Positions 1-9,640 of a stretch of 64,000 nucleotides of DNA are shown here, in pieces. The position numbers and the translations under genes were made by a program. Position 1 is the stretch's first letter. Each line of letters starts with the position of its first letter. The notes beneath the pieces were generated by a model. That model did no database searches, had not been told where the DNA came from, and worked only from the letters and a program-made list of their open reading frames with translations. The stretch lies in NCBI GenBank assembly GCA_933207985.1, contig OW240924.1:72889236-72953235 (forward strand). The letters are read 5' to 3'. Source of the stretch: Pelobates cultripes. Its lineage: Eukaryota; Chordata; Amphibia; Anura; Pelobatidae.

Positions 1-2
1 GG

Positions 3-3000
3 CATGGGATATGCGTCAGAGGTCGTTTTATCGTTGAGCCGTCGGTAGTCTACGCAGAAACGGGTCGTCCCGTCCCGTTTCGGCACCAGTACTACCGGGG
101 AGGCCCAGGGGCTGTCCGAGTGCTCTATTACTCCTAGCTGAATCATCTCCTCAATTTCCTTGCGCATATTCTCCTTGACTGCTTCTGGAGTGCGGTAGGG
201 GGGTTGGCGCAAGGGGGTCGAATCTAACGTTTCTACCTTATGGGTAGCCAACGGGGTATAGCCGGGTAAATTGGAAAACGTGGCCTTCTTTTCCTGAAGC
301 AACCTTTGTACCTGGGCCCGTTCTTGGGTATTTAATCTTTCTCCCAACTGTACCTCTCCCAGATCTCCGCTCTGGCCCTCTTGGTCTAGGAGATCGGGTA
401 GGGGTAGGTTATCAAAATCTTCCGTGGCAGGGGCACAGATTGCGGTGACTTCCTCCGTCCGTTCGTGGTATGGCTTGAGCATGTTCACATGGAGCATGCG
501 TTTGCCTCCCACGCCGGTAACCGGGCCGATCACATAGGTGGTGTCACAGATCTGTTCCACCACCTTGTATGGGCCCTGCCAGGAAGCCTGCAGCTTATCT
601 TTGTGGACGGGTCGCAGGATTAAGACTTTCTGCCCCACCTGAAAGCTGCGGTCCCTGGCTCCCTTATCATACCATCGGCGCTGTCGTTGTTGCGCTACCT
701 GGAGATTGTCTCGGACGGTCTGGGTTAGCCTCTCCAGGCGTTCCCGGAACTCGAGCACATATGGTAAGATAGGGGTGCCATTAACGGTTTCGTCTCCCTC
801 CCAGTGTTCCCGTATCAAGTCCAGGGGTCCCCTCACTCTCCTCCCGAATAATAATTCGAACGGAGAGAATCCGGTGGATTCTTGTGGCACTTCTCGATAC
901 GCGAACAGTAGGTGGGGTAAGAACCGCTCCCAGTCCTTTTGGGTGTCCATGAACGTGCGGATCATTTGTTTCAGGGTTCCGTTAAATCGTTCACAGAGCC
1001 CATTGGACTGGGGGTGATATGGGGAGTTGAGGATTTGTTGTATCCCACATATTTTCCAGAGCTGATGGGTCACTTCCGCAGTAAACTGGGTGCCTCTATC
1101 GGAGATAATCTCCCGGGGAAATCCTACCCGGGTGAATATCCTCATCAGGGCCTCGGCTACCGTTTCTGCGTGTACGTTCGTTAGGGCCACTGCCTCGGGG
1201 TACCGGGTGGCGTAGTCCACCACAGTTAGGACATACTTCTTGCCGGAGGGGCTGGGTTTTGCGAGGGGACCTATAATGTCTACTGCCACCCTACTGAATG
1301 GTTCTTCAATGATGGGCAGAGACCGTAGTCGGGCTTTGTATCTGTCCCCCCTCTTGCCTACCCTTTGGCAGGTATCGCAGGTCTGACAATACCGCTTAAT
1401 ATCCTGGGAAATACCTGGCCAAAAGAAATTTTGGGTCAGCCTGTGCTTGGTCCGACTGATGCCTAGGTGTCCAGACAGGGGGATATCATGGGCTATGCGT
1501 AACAGCTCTAACCTATATTTTCGAGGCACTATTAGCTGTTTAATGGGCAATGGTATTGACCCGGACACTACCTTCTCTGCGTGCCGATATAGTAGCCCCT
1601 TGTCCCAGATATATCTTTCCCCCTCTAACCCAGCTTGATTTTTATCCATGCGGTCTTTGTACACTTGTAACGAAGGATCTAGGGCTACTTCGGCCCCGAA
1701 CTCTAGGGAATTGGCCCAGGGCAGGGTAGGAGGTAGGGGAGGGTCATTGCTTACCTGAGCCTCAGAGTGTTCGAATGGTGCAGTGGTGCGGGCCTGTTGC
1801 CGGGTCACAACCGGGTATGCTTCTTGTACGGTGGGCTGGGGAACAAAAGCCGAAGTCAGCTCCCCCAAATCGTTGCCCAAAATCACATCCGCTGGCAAGT
1901 CTTGCATCATCCCCACATATACATTCCCGTGCCCCGCTCCCCAATTCAAGTGCACCTTGGCCGTGGGTACTTTGTAAATGGCTCCCCCAGCCACCCGCAC
2001 AGCCACACAGTCCCCCGTGAGCTTGGGCTTTGGTACCAGATGACTGCGTACTAGAGTTAGGGTGGCTCCCGAGTCACGAAGTCCTTGTACTTTCCTCCCT
2101 TCCATGTGTACTTCCTGGCGGTGCCCTTGGCGGTTATCGGAGGCGGCCTGGACAGGGTTCACCTCGTGTAGAGTACCGAGAGGTTCCTCCCGGGTCGTCC
2201 CCAACTCCAGGTTTTGGTCGGATTCGGCCTGTAGACAGTGGACTGCGGCACGGTTGCTCGGGGCGGCGTTATTCCAGCTGGGTCGAGGCCGGTTCCGTGG
2301 GCAGTCTCTCTGGATGTGCCCCTGTTGGTTGCAGGTATGGCACCGGATTGGTGGACGTGCTGAATATCTGGGGGGGTAGGAATTCTGATTTACCCCTGGT
2401 CGCTGGTACGTTGCGGGGCCCCCTGGAGGGCTGGCCGTTGTAGGGGGAATGGTGGCTCGGGTTGGTATAGGTTGATCTCTCCGATTGTCCTGGAAATCGT
2501 CTGCCATATTAGCCGCTTCCTGCAGGGTGTGTGGCTTCCTGTCCCGGATCCAGTTTTGTAGGTAGGTCGGGACGCCATTGAAGAATTGTTCCAGTATCAT
2601 TAGCTGGAACAGACCCTCCAATGTATCAACTTGGGCGGCCTCCAGCCACCCTTTGGCAGCTCGTTGTAGCTGGTGCGCCCACTCCACATGGGTGTCCTTA
2701 CTGGGTTTTTTAATGTCCCGAAATTTCTTTCGGTATGCCTCGGAGGTGATGGCATACCGGGCTAGGATGGCCCGTTTTACTTTAGCGTAGTCTCTACTAT
2801 CCTCGTCTGGTACTGCCCGGTACGCTTCGGCGGCTCGCCCAGATAATCTCCCCGCTAGTAGGGGTACTCGGTCTGCATCATTAATCTCGTGCAGCAAACA
2901 CAGTCTCTCGAAATCTTGTAAATAGTCGTCAACGCCACCCTCTGTCTCCACATAGCTTTTGAAGGCTTGATATGGGATTTTGGTTTTCCGTGGGAAACTA

Positions 3001-3323
3001 TGGACTGGCGTTGCGGCTCTTTCTCTGGCTTGCTGGTTTCCTGGCGGTCCCCTAGCCATAATGTACTCCTGTACATCGGCGAACAGCCGGTTAAACATTT
3101 CTGTAGATGGTGGTTCAGGAAATAACGCCAGTCGTGCTCGGAATTCCGCTGTAAATTCATTGTTTTGTCCCTCCATTTGAGGTGCTGCAGCAGCTGCGGC
3201 TCTGTCTCCTTCCATGAGCTCCGTTATTAGGACAGCCTTTGCCTTGTTACTGGCGATTGCTCCTCTTGCTTCCAGCAGCTCCTTTAATGTGCTCCGTTTT
3301 AGCAGGGTGTAGTCTGTTCCCAT
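3..3323 (-). CDS. Gag-protease-integrase-RT polyprotein, partial, single frame
   Basis: The ATG is at 3323-3321, with an in-frame TGA immediately upstream (3326-3324), and the frame stays open to the window edge (1,107 codons). Residues 7-37 resemble a SAP motif (TLKELLEARG, then NKAKAVLITELM). Residues about 193-285 resemble the SCAN-type capsid domain. A CCHC zinc knuckle follows (C328, C331, H336, C341). The protease has DSGA (417-420) and ILGNDL (481-486). Integrase has an HHCC finger (H619, H627, C649, C652), a D,D-35-E core (D of VDIIGPL, D of ISDRGTQF, E of GLCERF) and a GPY/F motif ending at Y919. RT begins near residue 1040 with SPWASPVVLVPKRDG and FCVDYRRLND. I checked that gag knuckle, integrase, GPY/F and RT codons all share one phase, so no frameshift separates gag from pol. 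The start is chosen from the upstream stop. Confidence 0.88.
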   Translation of the reverse strand, partial: MGTDYTLLKRSTLKELLEARGAIASNKAKAVLITELMEGDRAAAAAAPQMEGQNNEFTAEFRARLALFPEPPSTEMFNRLFADVQEYIMARGPPGNQQARERAATPVHSFPRKTKIPYQAFKSYVETEGGVDDYLQDFERLCLLHEINDADRVPLLAGRLSGRAAEAYRAVPDEDSRDYAKVKRAILARYAITSEAYRKKFRDIKKPSKDTHVEWAHQLQRAAKGWLEAAQVDTLEGLFQLMILEQFFNGVPTYLQNWIRDRKPHTLQEAANMADDFQDNRRDQPIPTRATIPPTTASPPGGPATYQRPGVNQNSYPPRYSARPPIRCHTCNQQGHIQRDCPRNRPRPSWNNAAPSNRAAVHCLQAESDQNLELGTTREEPLGTLHEVNPVQAASDNRQGHRQEVHMEGRKVQGLRDSGATLTLVRSHLVPKPKLTGDCVAVRVAGGAIYKVPTAKVHLNWGAGHGNVYVGMMQDLPADVILGNDLGELTSAFVPQPTVQEAYPVVTRQQARTTAPFEHSEAQVSNDPPLPPTLPWANSLEFGAEVALDPSLQVYKDRMDKNQAGLEGERYIWDKGLLYRHAEKVVSGSIPLPIKQLIVPRKYRLELLRIAHDIPLSGHLGISRTKHRLTQNFFWPGISQDIKRYCQTCDTCQRVGKRGDRYKARLRSLPIIEEPFSRVAVDIIGPLAKPSPSGKKYVLTVVDYATRYPEAVALTNVHAETVAEALMRIFTRVGFPREIISDRGTQFTAEVTHQLWKICGIQQILNSPYHPQSNGLCERFNGTLKQMIRTFMDTQKDWERFLPHLLFAYREVPQESTGFSPFELLFGRRVRGPLDLIREHWEGDETVNGTPILPYVLEFRERLERLTQTVRDNLQVAQQRQRRWYDKGARDRSFQVGQKVLILRPVHKDKLQASWQGPYKVVEQICDTTYVIGPVTGVGGKRMLHVNMLKPYHERTEEVTAICAPATEDFDNLPLPDLLDQEGQSGDLGEVQLGERLNTQERAQVQRLLQEKKATFSNLPGYTPLATHKVETLDSTPLRQPPYRTPEAVKENMRKEIEEMIQLGVIEHSDSPWASPVVLVPKRDGTTRFCVDYRRLNDKTTSDAYPM

Positions 3324-3429
3324 TCACCTGCTGTTCGTGAGGTTTATTCGAATGCGCTGATTCCCGAATGCTGGTTCCTTGATTCGTTTAAAAAATCTGC
3401 CGAACGTTGCTTTGCTGTGTAAATTCAAT

Positions 3430-3448
3430 CCCGTCGCTTGCCACCAAT
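3430..3448 (-). other. candidate tRNA primer-binding site
   Basis: Directly after the LTR end, the element strand reads A, T, then TGGTGGCAAGCGACGGGA. An 18-nt stretch beginning TGG is what is expected where the CCA end of a tRNA primes minus-strand DNA synthesis. I could not assign the tRNA species by eye. Confidence 0.5.
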
Positions 3449-4168
3449 TGTAGCGGAGAGGCAGTATGATCCACGATATCTCCGCTGGGTAACAGGAACA
3501 ACAAAGGATAATCCAGGGAATCAGCAGATAATAATCCAAACAGCACTGTAGTAACCCTTCCTTCCCAAGAACTAGACGACACATAGGCTGGGAGTCAACT
3601 GAGGTTTTAATCACAGGTCACAGTATTTATGCAATTCCCCATGCAAGGGGTTTCCAAACAGACATTACAGGGGTTGTACAGGAGGGGACTACATGGGGGA
3701 CTTACTGTACTGCATATTTCTCCCATCAGGCACCGCTGCACGAGAGGGATCACCCTCCCAGAATGCACCGTTAAGGGGATTATCCCCTCGTGCAGCAGAA
3801 CCGGCAATTCACACAAAAATCCACCGTTGGTACAATATACGGTGGATTTACACGAATGGACGTTCGGTAGATAGCTGGGGTCTGGGCGCCTCATTCGTGA
3901 GATTGCCGCTCAGATCCCAGCTAAAATAACCGAACGCCGCACAGAAAACACCTTTCTTTAAAAACACATGAAAAGAACCGATTGTCTTTAATGAACCTGG
4001 TCCTGAAACTCCCGAACGTCCTGGAGGCTTAACGGTGTTCGTGCCGTCGAATGACTGTGGGAATGCTATGCGTTCGACGACACGGACCCGCTGACGAACC
4101 AGGGATCCAAGATGGCCGCCCGCCGCATGGTCGGTAGTCGAACGACGGCCACCCAGGAGAGCCTCTAA

Positions 4169-4199
4169 TAACCGATTGCAACAATGTTGCAATCGGTTA
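4169..4199. repeat. 14-bp perfect inverted repeat in LTR U3
   Basis: The arms TAACCGATTGCAAC and GTTGCAATCGGTTA are exact reverse complements separated by three bases (AAT). The site lies in the upstream (U3) part of the LTR, where regulatory protein sites are usual. No function is known to me. Confidence 0.8.
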
Positions 4200-4247
4200 A
4201 CTAGCGCCACACGCCTCTAAGTGTGTGGGCTATTAGGGGGTATCGCA

Positions 4248-4291
4248 TTCGTTTCACGAACGGCCCTCCAAAGTGCCGTTCGCGAAACGAA
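4248..4291. repeat. 17-bp near-perfect inverted repeat in LTR U3
   Basis: The left arm TTCGTTTCACGAACGGC (4248-4264) pairs with GCCGTTCGCGAAACGAA (4275-4291) with one mismatch and a 10-nt loop. Both arms carry CGTTCG/CGAACG-type words that recur elsewhere in the LTR. Confidence 0.8.
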
Positions 4292-4463
4292 CGGGAATCC
4301 CCATACAAACCGCCATTTGCATTCGGCGGAACAGATAGGTACAGGCAATGCAGGGAATACATGAAGCAGGCACATACAGGTACAATGCATCTCTCTCCAG
4401 ACCTATAGGCAACCCTTAAAGGCACAGTGTCCAGTTATAGTCCGAGTGGCTAGGTTTGCCACA

Positions 4464-5254
4464 CCAAGCGTAATGGTTGATTATGGGATTAATCTGATAT
4501 ATTTTTGGTGGTTCCTGACTGTTGACTCACTCGTTACTTAGCCTTACCACTTCACTATTCTGGCAACCCTACCTGACCGAAAACACTCATCACTCAAATA
4601 AGCACCTTCCCAATTCCTATCAGAGACATCACTAATAACAGACCTGTCAAACAAAATGAGGATCCACCAGTTTACCAATTTTCAAGTAAACATTAGAAAG
4701 ACTCTGCATGGGTAGCATTAAAAAAAAAAAAAAAGGAGAAAAAAATTCAAGAAAATGGGCAAAATGAGAAACTACGTAGTATGCCCAAAGACTGAATGCA
4801 TTATTAGGATTTGTTGTAGTAGTTCACTATTTTGACGGCACATATTAATCCAGCGATTCAGATGTGAAATAATTGAGTACCGGAGAACCTGGTTATAGTT
4901 TGTTTCAATACATCATTGTTTTGCATTCCTAATTACTTGTATACAAGACTCCAACAGAGTTAAGATCCTTAAGTAAAAAGGCTTGGAACTAACCAAAACC
5001 ATACTCTGTAAGAGCAATGCAAACCTTACACGGTAACAAGATAAAACAGAAGGTGGGGTGTATATCGCACGTGATATCTAATCAGTCATGCTATATTGGT
5101 GTTAAAGTGAGGTAACACATTGAGCTTAGACCAATTAGCAATCATAAGAGATGTTCATCCAATAATATTGTCACAAATAGCAGCAGAAAAAACTTTAATC
5201 ACTTGGTAAAAACAAAACAGCATTGGAAAACCCTACACAATGGGTATAATAAAT
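4464..5254. other. AT-rich spacer, no gene seen
   Basis: This stretch lies between the LTR and the LINE fragment. It has an A-run near 4720 and is AT-rich overall. I see no open frame, RNA gene or recognisable repeat. Confidence 0.6.
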
Positions 5255-6360
5255 GCTTGAAGGGGGCGGAGCCGAGCACCAGACATGAACTGTCGCATCT
5301 CCTCGGAGCTCCAAACAAACGACGGCAAAAAGGCACTAAAACAAGGCCCAACGGCACCTGCAAAGGCATATACTAGCCCCCGGGGCAACCCCAGTAAGCA
5401 GGCAACAGGCTGATGCCTTTTTTGTATCCACAAATGGGCAGAAAGACCCGACAGAAAACCGGGGCCTACACCACCTACCAAGCCACGAGGCTAGCGCAGG
5501 GACTCACTGCCCTGAGAGCACAGCAGGACGCCTACCTGCAGACTGGTTCAGCCCCACCTGACGACTACAGCATGAGTCGAAAATCCCAGAGACCCGCACA
5601 GAACACAGGCAGGACCACGCAGGACATAGGCGACCTGCTGCAACGACCGATGGCACCCAAGATGGCGGCCTCAGACCGTACAACTGCCTTCCAAGAGGAA
5701 GGAGAGCAATCTGGAGCTGAACAGGAACAGTCAGTTGCTCACCCAACGAGGGAGCCACAACCTAACAGGAATAACCTCACACCTGCTATCAAACAAGACA
5801 TAGCTGACCTGTTAAACAAAATGAGACAAATGTATGCAGCAGAAATGGACATGTTAAGGACCGAAATGCAGGCAGTAACTGCACGCACTCAAGCCACCGA
5901 AGAGGACGTCCTAGACCTGAAACAGGAGGTAAAGAGGCTAAAAGAACAAGTAATAATAATGCAGACATCCCAGTCCAAACTCACCATGAGAGGACCTAGC
6001 AGAAGACCGCAATAGGCGCACTAACTTAAAATTAAGGGGGATAGCGGATAGCGTTGACTCCACAGAACTACCCCACTACCTCAGGCGCCTCACAGCCACG
6101 TTCCTACCGCACGCTCAAGTCAAAAAATTTACACTAGACTGCTTCTTTAGGATCAGAAAAGCAAGACAAGCCCCAGCCACAGCTCCAAAAGACGTCATCA
6201 TTCAGTGCCACTCAGTGGCGGACAAAATCAGCCTCCTCACAGCAGTTAGGGGAAAAGACACCGCTTGCATTCGAGTTGTAACAGAGCTGGGGAAAGGCGT
6301 CCGATCTTCCTGCTCATCAGCAACTGAACAGTCCTGAATCACTCCCCCCTACACACCTTT
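5255..6360 (+). mobile_element. L1/Tx1-type LINE, 5' fragment
   Basis: A GC-rich 5' region (GGGGGCGGAGCCGAGCACC at about 5258) leads into an ORF1 of L1 type. The copy stops soon after the ORF1 RNA-binding region, and no ORF2 reverse transcriptase follows. The 3' side is replaced by other repeats from about 6365. It is therefore a broken copy, not a functional element. Confidence 0.75.
5413..6336 (+). pseudogene. LINE ORF1 protein, frameshifted
   Basis: The first segment (5413-6015) encodes 200 residues. A basic, glutamine-rich N terminus is followed by a long heptad-patterned helix (about residues 115-190, NLTPAIKQDIADLLNKMRQM onward), typical of the L1 ORF1p trimer coiled coil. Near 5985-5990 the reading must move by one base. 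From 5990 the new frame reads EDLAEDRNRRTNLKLRGIAD, the start of the L1-type RNA-recognition domain, and continues to a TGA at about 6334. In the family ORF1p is an RNA-binding chaperone of retrotransposition. The frameshift and the missing C-terminal part make this a dead copy. L1 versus Tx1 clade cannot be settled by eye. Confidence 0.75.
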
Positions 6361-8329
6361 GGATCGGCAGGGGTCATCCCCAGGGCCAGGACTGGGAATT
6401 CAAAGCAGCCCTGGAAAAAGTAAATGTATGCCAGCCCCATAAGTCCTTGTACCACCTAATGTGTATGTGTGTATTTATATATATATATATACACACATAC
6501 ATATACACACACACAGTTCAATCTTGCCTTGCACCCCTGCTTCAATATAATCACTTTTTTAATACCGGGTGCTAGACTGTGGTCATTGGCGGCTCTTTAA
6601 TAAGGCGATTTAGGCAGCCGCCTAAGGCCTCGCGGCCACCTAAATCGCATTAGAGCAGAATGTGTTGGGTCCTTGTATACTTTGTGTACTAAAAAGGTTG
6701 TAATACTTAATTTATATCACCTACTTCATTATTCTTACACAACAGTAACGGTTACAGTATCATTTGTTTTGGTTTACGGTTCATTGTCTGTGTTAATTTA
6801 TGTGTGCTGCAGTAGCTTCGTATCTGTGCATATTGCGGCTGTTATATTGTATACATGTTTACGAGTAGTTTGTAGAATTGTGTAAGATACCTATAAATGT
6901 GGGCTGTGCATGCGGGCTGCTTGTGTAATTGTGTGTGAGAGGCTGCTTGTGGGGTTGTGTGCACGTGTATGTGGATTGTCAGTGGTGTTGCGTTTGTGGG
7001 GATTGTGTGTGTGTGTGTGTGTGTGTGCAATGCGTAAATTTAGGCTTTTTCCTCACCATCCGCAATCACCGCTCAGTTTGCACTCGCAAATATCTGAAGT
7101 CCCACTGGGATTCCTTATAGTCCAGAGCCTGTTTGGCTCTGGCAACCTTGAATGCCGTGCAAAGGCACTTCAAATGCTGCGCATGTTACACGTGCCACAG
7201 GCTGTTAACCCCTTGTTGCCTTTATACACTATAATTATGGTGCTTGCGTTCTTTGGGCAATGGGCAGGGAGGTATACAGTTATGGCTCAGCAGTCAAGAG
7301 ATGTTCAGTGTGAGAGGAGCTTAAAGATTTCAAAACTAAAGCTTGTACGTTAGGATGAGAGTTTGAAGGTAAAGAGACACTGATCAGAATGTAGTTGGCA
7401 AAGAGACTATGACTATTATTTCTAGGTAACATTTAGTATGCTTGGCACAGCAGAGAGTTTAAATAACTATTTCCTGTTTCCTCCACAGTAGAAAGCCCAG
7501 ACTTACTGCTCGCTCACATGGTGTCATTTATTATTTATTTTTAAAACAGCAATATTGTGGAGCAATCCCAAAATGGCCACCTCCACAATGAATCACAGTC
7601 AGGACTTCAAGTGTTAAACTAAACTTACTATGGCTCGTTGAAATGAGAATTATATAAAAACCATTGTTTTAAACTGATTTATGGAAATACATTTTCAGGT
7701 AATAAGTCCACCTTAATGGTCATTTAATATTGAAATTTAAAAAATGTGTAGTATACACACACCCCTGTATTTATTTTAGTTTGCATGCCACATACACAGT
7801 GTTAATGGCAGTGGTTCCCAACCACGACCTGTTTGTACACTGTAACACTATATAATATGGTTGGCGAGATTAAAGCGCAGTGCGGGAGAATTTCGTAACA
7901 GGTCAGAGCTACGGGTACGGCATTCTGAGGGTATGCGATATATCGCTTGCTCTTATATTGAGCTTTTGATGCTCAAATGTCTAGGTATGTTAATCTGTGT
8001 ACATGCGGGTGTCTGAGTATGCATCCAAGGTCACTGAACCTTTTCCGGTCAAATACCGCCTTAGATCTAGACAGATATACACAATACCTATAACCATTTA
8101 GGAATATCGTTCACCCTGAAATTACCATACTAATATAATTTTATTCAAAAAGTGTTGACGTATTCCAGAATGCAGCACAATAGGAAAAATTAAGCTATAA
8201 ATTTAGGTATCCGGGAACAAGAGGCAATCCGGAACCTAATCATGTTGTATGCAATCAGGTGAAGTAGGAAATCTAAAACGCCAAATCAGGCAGATTTCAT
8301 CTTAAACTATAGCTTGCATTCACCCCTAA
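6361..8329. other. gene-free stretch with hAT-like scraps and simple repeats
   Basis: From about 6365 the sequence CAGGGCCAGGACTGGGAATT resembles the end of a non-autonomous hAT element, and 6586-6650 (GGCGGCTCTTTAATAAGGCG) looks like another repeat scrap. An (AT)n/(AC)n tract lies at 6474-6515 and a (TG)n tract at about 7003-7027. The remainder shows no supported gene. The open frames across 6673-7353 are low-complexity. Confidence 0.5.
7003..7027. repeat. (TG)n microsatellite
   Basis: An uninterrupted run of TG dinucleotides inside a longer TG-rich region. Confidence 0.85.
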
Positions 8330-9052
8330 CACGGGATGGGATTTAAAATTCTGGTACTTGGTTTTAAATCTCTACATAATGCTGCTCCTACCTGACCTCA
8401 CTTATATACAAGTATGTCCCGTTCAGGCCACTAGGCAGGCATAGGCAACCTTCGGCACTCCAGATGTTTTAGACTACACCTCCCATGATGCTTTGCCAAC
8501 ACGATGGGTGTCAGAGCGTTATGGGGGATGTAGTTCAAATCATCTGGAGTGCCGAAGGTTGCCTATCCCTGCCCTAGGGTCTTCGTCTATCCTCTGTACG
8601 TACTGCGCATCTTTGACACCAACCTTCAAGACTTCGATAGGGCTGCATTGTTCCTATAGAACTCCTTTCCCTGTTCTGTTAAACTCTCACCCAGTCTCCA
8701 TGCCTTAAAAAAAAAAAATTGAAAACTCACTTCTTCAGGAAAGCATAACAATTAGCTTTCCCTCCTGCCTTGGTAACCCACCCTGCTTCCTCTCCTGCTA
8801 CTGTGTCATCAAAAAATGTATGAACTCCTCTAGTAACCTACTTTTCCCGTACATGAAATACATCCTACCCTTTCCTCTTGTGCCACTTTAACCCACTCTC
8901 TCTAGAATGTGAGCTCATTGAGAAGGGCCCAAAACACACACTGTTCCTGTTCGTCCAACTCGTCTCATTGCAAATACATGTCTAGGAGTCCACCTATTGT
9001 ACAGCGCTGCGGTATTTGTTGGCGCTTTATAAATAATAAAGATACATCTACA
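8330..9052 (+). mobile_element. LINE 3' end, interrupted by a MITE
   Basis: The segment has the look of a LINE C-terminal coding remnant and 3' tail: pyrimidine-rich text, GAATGTGAGCTCATTGAGAA (about 8905), then TGTACAGCGCTGCGGTAT, GGCGCTTTATAAATAATAAA and an AT-rich end. The same tail occurs several more times in the window (near 25.6, 37.6, 39.25, 53.4 and 61.1 kb), which supports a family of 3'-anchored copies. The clade (CR1/L2-like or other) is not determined. A 136-bp MITE sits inside it at 8436-8571. Confidence 0.6.
8436..8571. mobile_element. hAT-like MITE with long terminal inverted repeats
   Basis: The left end CAGGCATAGGCAACCTTCGG continues GCACTCCAGATG. The right end is its near-exact reverse complement (CATCTGGAGTGCC, then GAAGGTTGCCTATCCCTG). 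Flanks are CCACTAGG (8428-8435) and CCCTAGGG (8572-8579), an imperfect 8-bp duplication as made by hAT transposases. The centre carries an inverted pair built on CTCCCATGATGCTTTG. It has no coding capacity. Confidence 0.8.
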
Positions 9053-9640
9053 TTGGATCAGAGACAAAAATGAATGAAAATTACAAAACCTGTATGGAAG
9101 GTTTTTTTCCTGTTAGAAATTTCCTCCTAAGCACATGTGACTTTTTTTTTTTTCCTTTAGTACATCCTCGTCGGGAACGTGACGATCATTTGCATGCATG
9201 TATATCTGCTGATGTAATAATAGATTGCTTGTTACAGAAATGTACTACAATAGTCTGCCCAGGACTTGTGACATTTCTCGTGTGTGACAATTACAGGACA
9301 TTCTGAGCTGGTTTTAGTACAAACAGCATTTTATTTATATGTGTTAACATGCAACCTCAGCCAAATTGATAAGAGACCACCTTTCAGTTATCTAGTGAGA
9401 GCACGCATCTCCTTAACACGTACCTGTCTGTTGGCTACTTATAAAACAGGAATGAACAAAAGTTAGCTCTGCATCGTTGAACTAAAGCTCCCATGATGCT
9501 CTGCTAGACTGAAGGCTTGTCCCTTACATAGGAAACACACACTGAAAGGAGCATTCAAATTATTGCTGACTAGTGCCCCATGCAATGCATTAATTAAGCC
9601 TGAATGATAAGCTAAATGTAGTGGTTCTGGTGTCTATATG
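9053..9640. other. no gene seen; MITE scraps
   Basis: AT-rich sequence with short open frames that look random. Near 9490 the words AAGCTCCCATGATGCTCTGC resemble the middle of the MITE at 8436-8571, so an old relative may lie here. Confidence 0.5.

Larger units (their letters stand above)
1..4463 (-). mobile_element. Gmr1-like LTR retrotransposon, 5' part, cut by window edge
   Basis: Reading the minus strand from 4463 downward there is a long terminal repeat (4463-3449), a candidate primer-binding site, a short leader, then one open frame with gag, protease, integrase and the first part of reverse transcriptase. The rest of pol and the 3' LTR lie outside the window. The RT and integrase sequences are of Ty3/gypsy type, but integrase (about 1500-520) precedes RT (from about 165 down to 1). 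That order is typical of Ty1/copia and, among gypsy-like elements, of the Gmr1 group known from cod and other deuterostomes. No stop or frameshift was seen in the visible coding part, so the copy looks young. Family assignment rests on domain order and motif recognition, not on an alignment. Confidence 0.88.
3449..4463 (-). repeat. 5' LTR of the Gmr1-like element
   Basis: In element orientation the repeat begins TGTGGCAAACC (4463) and ends CTCCGCTACA (3449), so it has the TG...CA ends of an LTR and is about 1,015 bp long. The inner end is fixed by the candidate primer-binding site directly after it. The outer end is inferred from the TG alone, because the second LTR is not in the window. A possible poly(A) signal ATTAAA lies at 3611-3606. 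The U3 part holds two strong inverted repeats (4169-4199 and 4248-4291) and repeated CGTTCG/CGAACG words, described separately. Confidence 0.7.

Noticed and set aside
569..2443. Many plus-strand open frames at the left edge
   Set aside because: They are shadows on the strand opposite the continuous Gag-Pol frame, which carries all recognisable domains.
6673..7353. Overlapping open frames of 60-147 codons on the plus strand
   Set aside because: They cross a TG-rich tract and have low-complexity composition. No domain recognised.
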